Assembly: GCA_024349245.1 (NCBI GenBank)
Contig: JALDNG010000048.1
Span: forward strand, 6,661,501-6,725,500
Source: Neodontobutis hainanensis
Lineage: Eukaryota > Chordata > Actinopteri > Gobiiformes > Odontobutidae
DNA length: 64,000 nt
Direction of reading: 5' to 3'
The notes under the pieces were generated by a model that was given only the letters and a program-made list of their open reading frames with translations, had not been told where the DNA came from and did no database searches. Both the position numbers and the translations under genes were made by a program. Shown here in pieces: positions 48,401-59,840 of the stretch (positions are counted from its first letter, which is position 1; each line of letters begins with the position of its first letter).

Positions 48401-48954
48401 ATTAAACAGCTTTTCCCAATGGGCATCTGAAGCCTTTAAGCTTTATTTAAAGCCACCAGACAGCACATTTAAACTGAACACATGAGTAGGTGGTCTTCTG
48501 TGGCTGTGGATTTAAATAGTTCTCTTCAACACGACAAAATAAAATGTCAGGATCTGTTTTGGCCTCTGCAGCACTTGTACACTGTACAAAAAAGAGATCA
48601 GTTGAGTTTTTGGGTTGGAAAAATGTATTTGGGTTAAATAGCATATATTTGTCAACACAACCATCTAGCTAATTCTTTCAGATACTTGTCGTGGTCAGTC
48701 TTTTGTCCAGTAACACTGTTCGACCTATGTCACCATTTAAAAGCCAACTGCTTCATTGACGAGGTTATTCTGACTTGGTGTTTTTTTGAAGGTGTATTGA
48801 ATGGTTTAGACATTAATGTCTCAACTGCAACATGGACCAGTAGGTAATGGTAAGAGTCCATATAATAATACTATGGATTATCATTGTAAATGGAATATTA
48901 TATTGTTTAATGTGTTATATCTAAACACACTACTTAAATGTATAATATTTCATG
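42493..48954. other. Non-coding DNA
   Basis: 6.5 kb with no gene recognised and strikingly few recognisable repeats. 42960-43290 is GC-rich and repeat-free, open for 84-104 codons on the minus strand without family match; it may be conserved non-coding DNA. 47590-47960 is also GC-balanced and includes a purine tract (47875-47910). The rest is AT-rich. Confidence 0.4.
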
Positions 48955-49020
48955 GACCCGAAATTTTAGATTTATTTATTTAAAAGGGACAGTGCATATG
49001 GATGAACATCAATATGCATT
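48955..49020 (-). repeat. LINE/SINE 3' terminus scrap
   Basis: tttatttatttaaaagggacagtgcatat is the inverse of a CR1/Rex1-type 3' end (..actgtccctttaaataaat). The related plus-strand end at 63005-63173 contains aaactgtccctttaaaaaa. Only the terminal part is recognisable. Confidence 0.45.
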
Positions 49021-51482
49021 TGCAAGTTTGCATGTGTATTCTTCAGGCAATATAAGACTAGTAAAGTACCAGAAGTAGAAGTGGTGCATGCTCCTCTCAT
49101 ACTGAGCACCTTTCCTCTCTGCAGCTCCAGATATGTTTATTAAATGGTCATATGGTTTAGCAAAACCACCAGAAGTATTAATGTCTAATCTTATTATTTT
49201 CAGCTGTAAGGGCAAATGGACTAAAAAAAGAACAAAAATGCATGTGAGAAATGATCTAAAATGGCAGCAAGGAAGAATTGACTTGACAGCTGAAATGAAG
49301 CCTGCAACAATCATTACGCTAAACTACTTCAATTGTATAGCCTTCTGTATGAAACTAAACTTTTTATGACATTTCTTTATGATGTGTGTCTCTTGTGGTA
49401 ACCTGTGTGCGGTGGAGATGTCCCAGTTCTGGTTTGCAGTTAGTCAGAGCCCATTTTTTACCAAAGTTATCACAGAAAGCAAGTGTTTCCAGTTTGAGAG
49501 AGTGCCTAAAGCCATGGCTGCCACTCTTCTTTCCAATCTATTACAACACAGTAAAGGATAGATTGTAAATGATTTTTAAGGATGCCCAAAGTGCCCTAGA
49601 GGGGGCTTTTTGGAAAGTTGATCCCTTTCCTTCTCACTTAAGGCACTCCCTGAATAACCACTTCAAAAATGCTTGTAAAAACGTCTAGCACGGACAGATT
49701 TGGGCCTCTATTGAAAACACATTGGCTCATAATCTATGCCCTCTCATAATACCAGAAGTTATCCCGCATCAGTTTGAAGGTCAAACGGCAATAAAATCAA
49801 AGACGGCAATTTGTCAGCCATGCAGGCCCAGACTCATGCCGAGGAATGCCGCTCACTTGAAGGTTGGTTGTAATTTTTCTCGTGGCGAATGTAAATCATG
49901 ATTTTTCCTATTACATTCAAACACTGGGCTCTGATGTAGCTGTAGATACACTCCGGAGAATTACTGATCTGTCATTTTTGGACCAGCATGCATCAGAGGA
50001 AGCTGTCAGCTCACGGGAATACCCCTGAGAATATTGATTTGTTTAAAGTAATATTTTTTGGTATTTTTAGGGAGGGTTGAAAGAACTACATGTAGTTAGT
50101 TTATTAGCTATATGGAGTGGTCATTGTCATGTCAGTCATTAGTGTTAGAGAAAACAAAACAGTATTTTCTGGCAACAAACTACTTTTGATTTGTTTGTGT
50201 CATGCTGTCATTTTGACAAATGCTGCTTGTCAATATCACATCACACCTTCACCACACCTCTGACAGATTTGTAGTAATATAAAACAATTGTTTTTAGACG
50301 GTTATGCCTTTGTCTTTTCAAAAGCTAGGGCTTTCTATAATCTGTCTTTTTTAAGTCGTCAAACAGCATGTTGATACTCCCCAATGACCTTCATTACAAA
50401 TTCTTCCGACTTGGGTAACTATGGGCTTTCCTGGAAGGGGCATGACTATACAGACACAATATTAAAAAAGAAAAAGAAAAAAAAAAGCTTCCAATGAACT
50501 TTATATGAATTTCTTTTTTTCTCAAACTTGGGGCTACATGCTGTCTCGTGGGTAAGGCAAGAGTTGGACTCTCTATTTTTCTGCGCAAAAGATTGAAGCC
50601 ATGGATCCATGTGCACATCAAACAAGTGAATTATTTCAGAAGCCGCTGCAAAAAAACATTTTAGTACCTTAAAATGACATCCCCCTCAAGGCAAAATGAT
50701 AAGTCTTTGACGCCACACAAACTTTATTTGCTTCTTGACTGTTCATGGAAACACACTGATACTAACTAATGTTTCTTGTTTGAGGAAGACTTTTGTCTGA
50801 AATACACTTTTTCCTGACATTTAAGATTGCTGATACACCATAGAATTAAAACATACAACCCGGCTTCAACAATCCTGGAAAATCACTTTAAGGGGGTAAG
50901 TGGGAGTAACAGACAAGCATGTGCTATCAATAAGAAATAACTGTTCTAAAAAAGGAGTTCTCTGCCTTCCAGGTGGCTTTTCGCCAGCTTCTCTGGACCG
51001 TATTCCCCAGCTTTTTGTTTGCTTTATCGGCTTCAAACTTGACGGGTTTGGTGATGCCCAGCGACTGTCATCTGTCAGCAACATCTGTGAGAAGCAGCTT
51101 TGTTTCAATGACTGTGGATTTTGGGGCTCTACCTGTCAGTCTGACTCATAGCGGCACGGAACATATGCTGCTGGTGTACTTTGAAACTCATTAACTGCAT
51201 CCTACGCAATGCTGTGCTTGTCTTTCATTTAGAGTGACGTATAAAGATTATTTTTTTGCCTAAATGTGGTTGAATCAGGTTCATCCAGCTGCTGAAAGCA
51301 AATCCATCAACAGTGATATTATTTATATTCTGGCTAGTCTCAAGAATGAAGTGTTTCTACAAAGTATGATGGGAGATACTGGAGACACTTGTCTGGTGCT
51401 TCCCACATAATAAAAGCAGCCCTATTCTTCATAGAAAATATCACCTTTTTATTTTACTCAGCAATACCATATGACTTGGCTT
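49021..51482. other. Non-coding DNA
   Basis: No recognisable gene. 49740-50030 and 50880-51170 are GC-balanced, repeat-free patches. The second is open for 83 codons on the plus strand but with no acceptor/donor pair or family match. Otherwise AT-rich. Confidence 0.4.
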
Positions 51483-51890
51483 TTATTCTAACTGATGATC
51501 AATAAAAATAAAAACCCTCTCCCCAGACACTTCCTCCAGCTCTTCCGGAGGGATACCGAGGCGTTCCCAGGCCAGCCGAGAGACATAGTCCCTCCAGCGT
51601 GTCCTAAGTCTTCCCCGGGGTCTCCTCCCGGTGGGACATGCCCGGAACATATCCCTAGGGAGGCGTCCAGGAGGCATCCGGAACAGATGCCCAAGCCATC
51701 TCAGCTGGCTCCTCTCGATGTGGAGGAGCAGCGGCTCTATTTTGAGCTCCTCCCGAGTGGCCGTGCTCCTCACCCTATCTCTAAGGGAGTGCCCACTCTG
51801 CGGAGAAAGCTCATTTTGGTGCTTGTATCCAGGATCTTGTTCTTTCGGTCATGACCCAAAGCTCATGACCATAGGTGAGAGTAGGAGAGG
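51483..51890 (-). pseudogene. LINE polymerase 3' end (RTE/Rex3-like, tentative)
   Basis: From 51773 down, the minus strand is open for about 96 codons. It contains IERSQLRWLGHLFRMPPGRL, then GRRPRGRLRTRWRDYVSRLA and PPEELEEVSGE, the C-terminal domain of a very common fish non-LTR retrotransposon. Upstream pieces HELWVMTERTRSWIQAPKM (about 51867-51811) and SFLRRVG are in shifted frames (two single-base indels). The copy is 5'-truncated: no reverse transcriptase motif is present. The 3' end at 51483-51500 has a short gatgatcaataaa instead of a long tail. The plus-strand 103-119 codon frames here are antisense shadows. Confidence 0.82.
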
Positions 51891-52246
51891 GGGCTCGTCA
51901 AGGATGTATAAAATTAACCATTGGTCTGTAATCTTAATATGAATGTAGATGCGTCTGAGTGGGTGAATTTGTTGGATTTCTTTAAAATTGCCTTACACAA
52001 ATAAATGTAGATGCCTTCAAATAGATCAAATAAAAATTTTGGTACAAAATTGTACTTGTACTAGCACTGGGTATAAATGATTCCCAACAATATCTATAGT
52101 GTACAGGAATGTTGGGAGTTGTGGGTTTAAATAGTGGAACCAAATAGTGCTAAATGTGAGTGTTAAACCCACCAGACCCACCATTAAGCAATATGTACCG
52201 CACAAAATAAGTTCTGCATTCCTCATTGAGCATTACATTCTTCATC
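51891..52246. other. Non-coding spacer between LINE fragments
   Basis: About 350 AT-rich bases with nothing recognised, between two oppositely oriented pieces of one LINE family. Confidence 0.5.
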
Positions 52247-52392
52247 CGTTCTGCTCCGGGGAAGACCTAGGACACACTGGAGGGACAATGTCTCTTGGCT
52301 GGAGCTGGAGGGAGTGTCTGGAAAAAAGGTGTGAGCATCTCTGCTTAGAATACTGCCCCCTCAACCTAGCCCCTGGATAAAAACATGGATGA
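52247..52392 (+). pseudogene. LINE 3' end fragment, opposite orientation
   Basis: The order gggaagacctaggacacact, ggagggacaatgtctcttgg, ctggagggagtgtctggaaa, gcatctctgcttagaatact and gccccctcaacctagcccct follows the 3' coding end of the same family as 51483-51890, with an internal deletion that removes the AWERLGIP block, ending at a diverged ggataaaaacatggatgaa. Confidence 0.75.
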
Positions 52393-55048
52393 ATCAGTGT
52401 TTTAAAAGATTTATTTAATGGCTTTATATTGTAATATGTCTAATAATGAAGGTGTATGTACACTATTAAAATGTTTCATTAATGTCTTGGCTTGGTATGT
52501 AACCATGGTAACAGGGAGTTCCTATTATGCTGCAGCAGAAGTGAGCAGGGAATAATTTTGGGAACACCCTTAATGTTAATGCTTTAGCTTCTCCGTTTAG
52601 CCTCTTTTTATTTACTGTGAGCTTTTTCCTATTGACAAATAAATGCCAAATTTATGTTATAAAATAAATAAAAGTAATAGCCTATACTTTTTCTACTAAT
52701 AAAATTGACTTTATAATAAACACACACAAGTATGACAAATCAGAGTTTGAATCAGAAGTTAATTCAATTTAAAAAGAACTAGACAAGCTTAAACGGAAAG
52801 TTAGAGGTCACTTGGGAATTTTCGCTCTTCGACCTCCAGTCAGCATGCAAAATGTAATTAGTCTGATGAGTCCCTTATGTATCATCAGCGCATCCCTTCA
52901 TTTCCCTCCCGCTCGCTTATGCACTTAATGTAATACCACTCTTTTGGCACTGAGACTACTGTTAACCTCAGCTGTAAGTTTTCAATGTCAAGCGAACGCA
53001 TCAGCGCTGATTCACGGTGTAATTACACAACGATAAAATCTGCTCCGCCTACTGTATGTGTAGTCTGCAAACACACCAAAAAAATCCTCCTCGGGCTTAC
53101 GTTGGGCAGTGATTGCAGAGATCTATGACTAAGCTCTTTGGATATCCTCAAGTGAGGTCTGAAAAATCATTTGTGGACGTAGCAGGAAGCAGTGTTGGGT
53201 AATCCGCAGCATCTGCATCGGATCAGAGGTGTTAATGGACAACAAAAGACTAGCATTAACCTTCATATGGCCAATTTAGCACCAACCACACACCAACAAT
53301 ATCCGAAAGTAGGACAACATGAGCGCTCAAATCGTTTATCATTCATCTGAAGTTCATCTCTGGTTGCTTCCTAATCAAAGACAGATCTCAACAGCTCAAG
53401 GCTTAATCCGAAAAGATGACCGCTAAAGGCCACAGCGGCCGCACAAAATCCCCCCTCAATGAGCACCAGACGATTATTCACGGGCCCCTGTCAAATTTGT
53501 ACATTAGCGTCTTAAATTGAATAATGTTTAATATCCGAAATCTGAGGTGTTCTAATTTTACTTGGGAAAGAAAATCGTATTACTAAGAGTCTGGTTAAAC
53601 AGGCCTCAGGAATGTTTGTATTGGAGTTGGAGTTAATAGAAGACTGCTATAAAATATTGAAGGCATGTCAGTCATAACCCCGGCTTATTACCACTAATAG
53701 TCTCTTTTTTATGGAAGCAGTAGAGGTAATGACTATATAGAAGATGAAATGTAAGTTATTCCACATAAAAAACTGCAGCTATCAAACAGTTTTGTGTGGG
53801 GTTTTTGGGGGTTATATTTTCTGCTGCATGGCTTTTAGTTACATCAGACATTCAATATTCTTCCTGTATTTTGCAGCCTTTTCATCATTTTCCATTTCCA
53901 ATTGAGTACAGTTAGTCTTTTAGGGCTGTATCCATATCAAAATCTCACGGTATGTATTAACTTTACAGTGTGGTATTTGTTGCAATATTTTCGGTGTGTG
54001 TGGGTTAACAAAACTGATTATAATATAAACAGAAGTCCTTGGTACAATAATTTCATGTTCTGAAGGATGAAGACTTATATTTAAGTAAAGTGAGTCACTA
54101 AAAGGCTTGGCCAAGTATCAGGTTAGCCCTCCTGTAGGAGTTTAACAACCCATTGGAATATTTATATTGATAATTTGCCCTGCCTGATGCTCATCTACAG
54201 AAATAACAATGCATTGCTCCAGAGTCAACACAGCTCGAGGAAAATATAGCTGCCTTACTAACTTCTAACAAGCCAACTCTAGTCTACACCCACTGTCTTC
54301 TGCTGGACACAGCGTGGAGTTAGCCTATTCTGATTTAGGAAAGTGTTCTCGCTTCATATTTGTATGTTATGAAGTGCGACATGAAAACAAGCGTTTTTTG
54401 TCTCACTGATATTATTGGACAGTCTTAAGCCATCGCTAAGGCTCAGTGACACTTGACAACTTGCCTAATCGGGAGATATTATTTGCTCAACCTTATTTAG
54501 TAGCCTTTAAATACCGCTACAAAAAGTCTTGCCTAAAAGTCTTTAGCTGAATTTTTGTAAATGCATCTTGAACTTTTGGAATATGGTCTTGAAATACAAA
54601 CAGTAACATCCCAGGACGGAAACACATGGTAAACCAGTTCTAATCTATGGCTTTGAACGCACATATATGTCAATGAATGTCTTGGGAAACTATATCTGTT
54701 GCCGCACCCCCACAAAAAAAGATCTCTAACTAGGACTTGTAATAAAGAACAAGGATACTGGTATATCTAATTGCAAGAGCTCCACCTCAGAATAGACCGA
54801 TACAGAAGTTACAGTACTAACAGACCGAATAAAAAACAAGTTATGACTTAATAGATGTGTGATGCTGTAAGCCCTCAATTTAAGAATTATACAACTTCTT
54901 CAGTGACCTATATATTAACCTCAAAATGCATATGCATTATATTAATGTAACATAATATAGACAGAGCTGAGTCATTTTCAGCCATTATCTGTCACATTTC
55001 TCAGAGCTTTATTTTTTTAAATGTTATGCTCCTCTGTTGTTGTTTCAG
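52393..55048. other. Non-coding DNA
   Basis: Nothing protein-coding recognised. 52800-53560 is described separately. The rest is AT-rich without recognised repeats. Confidence 0.4.
52800..53560. promoter_or_regulatory. Putative conserved non-coding region
   Basis: A 760-bp repeat-free stretch, GC-balanced compared with its flanks, with many enhancer-type motifs: tgtaattagtctgatgag, gcgctgattcacggtgtaattac, cacagcggccgcac and gacgattattcacgggcccc. Composition and motif density resemble vertebrate conserved non-coding elements. Inference; no alignment available. Confidence 0.33.
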
Positions 55049-55200
55049 GCAGCAGTCTGAACCAACGCCAGGCTGTGAACCAAGATACAAAGCAAACACA
55101 GGCTTACAGAATCCTGCCCATCATTCTGCAGTCTCCTCTCTTCCCTGTTCTTCCTTTGTACCAATTCCTGGAAACATCTGTGGCATATGTCTGTCAGCAG
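55049..55200 (+). other. Candidate internal coding exon
   Basis: A pyrimidine-rich acceptor (cctctgttgttgtttcag, ending 55048) and a donor (gtatta after CAG at 55200) enclose 152 bases that are free of stops in two of three plus-strand frames. One reads QQSEPTPGCEPRYKANTGLQ.. ending GNICGICLSAG; the other SSLNQRQAVNQDTKQTQAYR.. ending SVAYVCQQ. The exon is more GC-rich than its flanks. I recognise neither protein, no partner exon is visible, and the donor lacks the optimal +5 G. Alternatives are a non-coding exon or chance. Confidence 0.3.
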
Positions 55201-55261
55201 GTATTACATGTTTGAACATTTAGATGGGCTTAAATTCAACTTTTTAAATATGGTTCTCTGA

Positions 55262-55298
55262 AAATACAATCTGCTGTTAGTAACAGCAGATTGTATTT
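55262..55298. repeat. Perfect 37-bp palindrome
   Basis: aaatacaatctgctgtta (55262-55279) and taacagcagattgtattt (55281-55298) are exact inverse copies around a single G. It begins 61 bases after the donor of the candidate exon. A young palindromic duplication or a stem-loop are both possible. Confidence 0.93.
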
Positions 55299-58200
55299 GT
55301 TAAAACACAAATCTGATTAGAAAGTGAAGAAATGGAACTACAAACAAAAAGTGTAATTTTCTATTGCACACAGTATACACATCAGTATAAGTTGAGTCAC
55401 TAAGAACACAATGTACTGTTCATCCATGTGTTTCTTTTATCTGTATTCCTTAAATAACAACAAGGATATAAACTGGCACAGTTCGCAGTATGAGGGCTGG
55501 TGCTTTGTCTGACACGGAGAGGTGTGATCGGCTCCAATATGTCTCAGCACATCACAGAGCTTTGACAGAGTCTAGGGAACACGCATTCTATCAGTGGAAT
55601 AAACTCAGTTATTCCACAAACAGTTCCACAAACTAGCTAGTCTTAAGTGGTGATCAGTAAAAGCTATAGTGTGCGGAAGTTAAACAGTACTTTTATATAA
55701 AGGCAAATGGATTTCTTGTGTATTCTGTCGTGTTGTAACATCAAGAGAGGCCATGAGTTCTGCTCACTTCACCTGAATTATGGGAAAATAAAAAGGGGAC
55801 TTTCATTACGTTTACATGCACAGCCAGAGTCATAGCCTGATTGAGCTGTCTAACTGGACTTCTGTCTTTGTCTGAGTTTTAATGCACACCCTGACTACAA
55901 ATTGCATTATTCTGGGAAGTCATTCCCTCTAAGAAAAATTAGAATAACTGCAATCTCATTCATGACTGAAGTACAAGTATAACTGGACTAAGAACCTCCC
56001 TACTTGCACGTAACTGAGTGTAAGTGTTAGTGGAAGATTTTGTAAGTGTTAGTGGAAGATTTTCTGAATTTTGTCAAGTATCAGGTAGCTGCTCCCTCTG
56101 TGAGTACACATGTAAGAGTTAACAGAAGCCAAATGTGGTTGAATTACTGTTCTTCCTCTTTAATATTTTCCATTTTGTTCTTGTCTGCTTTGTTCCAGTG
56201 TTCAAATTGTCAAATTGTCAAATTAAGAATAAAATAAATTGTATGTATCTTTTTTCTGTAATCTGCTTATAGTTGACAGGTACAAAGTTTCAGATCCAGT
56301 TAGCATCACAGTCTTGGATGGTGATATATTAATACTTTGACCCCTGAGGTCAACCAATGCAGACCCAGGAAGCAGTTCTTGGTCTTAGATTGAACTTGTC
56401 AAGGACCTTGGACCTTGTAGGCACTAGCAACCAAATCGAGCAGCAAGACATCAGACCTAAGTTAGTGAAAACCTGAAGAGCATAATGGGATTGGGCTCGA
56501 CAACTGCAACCATGATCTAAATGAGAATTTGGAATGTGTTGAAAATGAATGATGTGTTAGTGTATTGCAGCTGAAGTTATTTTTCACAGTATTAACCCTT
56601 ATATTAGCATTTTAAAAACAATCGTGGTATGCAAGATGGAAGGGTCATTAGCTTTCCTTGTCTTTCAGAAAGAAAATGGTGGGTTGATTCCTTGGGTTGT
56701 CCTCTATAGCAGGCCGGGAAAACATTTCTGTTGTTGTTTTTGTTTCTTTACTGACTGATTTATAAATTTTTGATGGTCAAACAAACTACAAAACAAAAAT
56801 CATTGAACAGTTACACACATTTATACAGACGGGAGTAATTAGCATTTTTCTGTCCACTGGCTGTTTGTGAATAATGCAAATGGACATCAAATACAATCCA
56901 GATGTCAGATAGACTTATTAACAAGCAAACATAACAGTTCTGTTTATGCAAAATTTCAGCTGAGACGAGAGTTGCGATAAAGGCCAAAAGCTGAAGGGTT
57001 CTCTTGGAGATAATCCGTCAAAGATCTTTACAAAAGTCAAAGCCACAACCCCTGAAAGAAAACAAATAAAAACACATTTAAACAAAGACAGAAAGGGTTT
57101 GTTATTTTCCCAAAACAAACCCCAAGGCTGATAGTCTACTATTAAAATGTAAAAACAGCATTTTGAAGAAAAGTGCCTTGAGTGACATGTGCCAGCTGCT
57201 CGGCCTAATGTTAACTTTAATGACAGTGTAGAGGCAGTCATTAAGACAGAACAACACAATCCGATATGCCCTAAACCCACTCTGTTTTACAAAGATTACA
57301 AAACTCAGGCATTCAAAACACCTTGAAACAATTGAACATTAATTGTTTCAGTGACTTTGATTGACTTTCGATTCAATGAGCCAACTTTTTCATCCCAAAA
57401 TTTAACAGGTCTAGCTAAACTTTGCCTGGGATGCAAACTGTTGTGCATAATAGTGAAGAAACATGACAGTTGCTTACAGTAGGACTAAAGATTTGGTAAT
57501 GTAGTGTTACCACCTCGTTACATAGTGTGGCTTTAATTGATTAAATCATAAATCACTATAAACACATGCATAATTATAGCATATATCTGTAACTATGTAA
57601 CTTTTCATGATAAGGCCAACTTTTGGTGACACTTTCTGACAAGATACAGGCTTTCTTAAAAGAACTTATTCATCTAAGAATACGCCCATGGTAATTTGGA
57701 AACAATGGTTATCACTATAAGCAACACAGAAAACCCCAGAGCTCACATTCCTTTGTATTTCTCCTCAACTTGGGAGTCCACATTCTTTAGCTCTTAACAA
57801 GGCTTTTCGGTAACAAGGGAGATTAAGACGGAAGAAGTGGCCAGGGCTTTTTAAACTGCAGTGGCTTCAGTCCTCTGTGCAGTCGCTGTAAAAGGGACAT
57901 TTAAAGCAAACACGGCTCTCGTCAACGAGCCCCAAGGGTTTCACAGGTCGTAAATGTAGATACACAACATAGTGGCATTCGAGAATCTTTTGACTGGGCT
58001 GCTGACAGTCGCTCTGCAGGAAATTGGTCCTTGTTTGCAACAGTCTTGGCTAATAAAAGCACTGACAGAAGCATTTGGAACACTTGAGCTTTGGTTAACT
58101 AGCGCCACTATCACTGAGGCCTTTTGTTGTGTCAACAATATAATGGTGGCTTTTCTCAACAGCACAGCAAGGATTTTAAATTGAACACGGGTGATTCTGT

Positions 58201-58409
58201 GGCTGTTTGTGTTGAATTGTCATAAATGTATTTGGTCTTGCTGTTATCAAAAGTGCATTTTCTACTTTTGTGATTTCTTTATTGGAATTAAATTCTCTCT
58301 GTTTCAAACTTTTGGGGCCAGTGTCCCAGTTTGGGAGTGAGTTCCTCAAGAGTTCCTAATACAATGGGGGTAATTTCTTTCCACATCGTGTGTAGCAGCT
58401 TGTGTATTT
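55299..58409. other. AT-rich non-coding DNA
   Basis: No gene or dispersed repeat recognised apart from the duplication at 56020-56063 and a small tcaaattg triple repeat at 56202-56224. A 120-codon minus-strand frame (56918-57280) has no family match. Confidence 0.4.
56020..56063. repeat. Exact 22-bp tandem duplication
   Basis: gtaagtgttagtggaagatttt occurs twice head to tail (56020-56041 and 56042-56063) with no mismatch, indicating a recent slippage or duplication event. Confidence 0.95.
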
Positions 58410-58870
58410 TTCAAGCCACTAATGTTCGTTTTTCCTGATGTTGCCATCACTGGGCATTGCTACATTGATCATTCAGGCCTCCTTCTGCAGCTAGTCCAAC
58501 ACCAGTATGTCCAGTTGGTCGGCCATCACCTTTTTATCTGTCGGTATCAAGTCCCACAGAATTTTGCTCAATTATTCTTCACCACCTTCAGAGGTGTGGC
58601 CTTGATACTTCCAGTCCATTATCTGTGCCAATGTTTGTGTTTCATGTCCTCTACCACACCCTACTGTTATGTCCTGGATTGTCCAATGGGATTATTTGCA
58701 CAGTCTGCATCTAGGGTCCTGTCTGGTATGTTGTGGCCCTGTTTGGTCTGGTAGACTTGTACTTAGGGTTTACTCCTGTGCTGCTATGATTAGAGCCTAT
58801 GTGCTATTTTTCCAACTTTCTCCAGCCATTGGCAAGATTTCTATCTGTAGAAGAAGTGGCTGTGAACAGT
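58410..58870 (-). pseudogene. LINE polymerase fragment (same family as 33606)
   Basis: On the minus strand, QDPRCRLCK (58721-58695), SKILWDL, TDKKVMADQLDILVLD and VAMPSDGNIRKN (ending near 58425) appear in order, a C-terminal region with a Cys-His knuckle (CxxC) of a fish non-LTR polyprotein, interrupted by several stops and frameshifts. The region continues weakly to about 58322. It ends where the 33606-33860 fragment begins in protein order. The 110- and 115-codon plus-strand frames (58422-58754, 58669-59016) are antisense shadows and not genes. Confidence 0.8.
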
Positions 58871-59260
58871 ACTGCCATACAAGTGCAACCCAAGCTGGGT
58901 TTCTATGTTTGCAAAAAAGGGCCAATTGTTTTGTGTTTTTCTTTTTGATTATTTTTTTTGCCCAAATGTATATTCTCTACCGTCCAATCAACAGACAACT
59001 TTCCTCCACCTTTTAGTAACATTAGCCGACTGTTGGTACCAAAGGCAAGGCGTACCCAATGTGCTATGGTATGCAAACCTTGGTAAAAACAAAGGCAGTA
59101 CTCTAAATTAAGCAGAGCAGACCAAGAGTTGAAAATCACCAATGCTTATGGACTTTATCCCAAAGATGCCAAATGATTGGTCTATATTCAGGTCAATTTA
59201 CCAATTTACCAATAACAGTCTACAGTCTATATCACTGGAACTTGTGCGCCTTTGTTGTTT
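58871..59260. other. Non-coding DNA
   Basis: AT-rich with a short T-rich patch (58946-58962). Nothing recognised. Confidence 0.45.
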
Positions 59261-59840
59261 TCTTTTATTCTCATTATGTCGCTGCATGCTTCAATTACAG
59301 CCGAGGTGTGTGCCGTCAGCGCTTCACTTCATTCTGGAGTCTTCATTACCATCATCCATTATGAGCCAACATTAGTTCTGCAGGTAAGCTCTTCCTTACA
59401 GTGTAATTGCTCCACGCCGTTGTTGACTTTATCTGCAGCGTGAGAGGCCAATTCCCCGAGCCCATGGCCTTGCCCCCATTGTGTATCGCCCTGTAAGTTG
59501 ATTATATTTTTAATGAGAGCAAGGTCAATTTAAGCAGCATGTGTAATAAATTAATACTCCATTTAAATTGCTTTTGTCTGCAGGGAATGTGCCTTTATCC
59601 CACTAAAAGAGTCAACAAACAGCGGGTTAAACTGAGCGCTGTTTGGAATAAACAAATCATTTATTGTGTTTAATAAGTTGTGTGGGTTTTCTCAGGAGTG
59701 AAGTCTTACAGAACCCTTGTGTCTCAGCAGGACTCCGCTCGTATTGGCCGATAGTGGAGTGTGTGACCTTTCACCTGCGGCTTGGTTTAAGGCTACTGTC
59801 TGGATACACACAGCAGGCAGTGGCGGTTGAAGAAGTCTAA
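59261..59840. promoter_or_regulatory. Putative conserved non-coding region
   Basis: Repeat-free and GC-balanced with dense motif content: ttcaattacagccgagg, tgtaattgctccacgcc, tttttaatgagagcaagg and aataaattaatactcc. This resembles homeodomain-rich vertebrate enhancers. The exon-like segment 59301-59383 is inside it, so conserved coding or splicing sequence is an alternative reading. Confidence 0.33.
59301..59383 (+). other. Candidate exon with strong splice sites
   Basis: Acceptor: ttgttttcttttattctc followed 25 bases later by caattacag (59300). Donor: CAG|gtaagc at 59384, close to consensus. The 83 bases are open in only one frame, (A)EVCAVSASLHSGVFITIIHY then EPTLVLQ. I do not recognise the peptide and no neighbouring exon is visible. 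A microexon-poor desert makes a lone coding exon unlikely but possible in a long gene. Confidence 0.25.

Noticed and set aside
51495..51942. Plus-strand frames of 103 and 119 codons
   Set aside because: Antisense to the LINE polymerase end on the minus strand.
58422..59016. Plus-strand frames of 110 and 115 codons with Cys- and Phe-rich text
   Set aside because: Antisense to a LINE polymerase fragment whose motifs read correctly on the minus strand.
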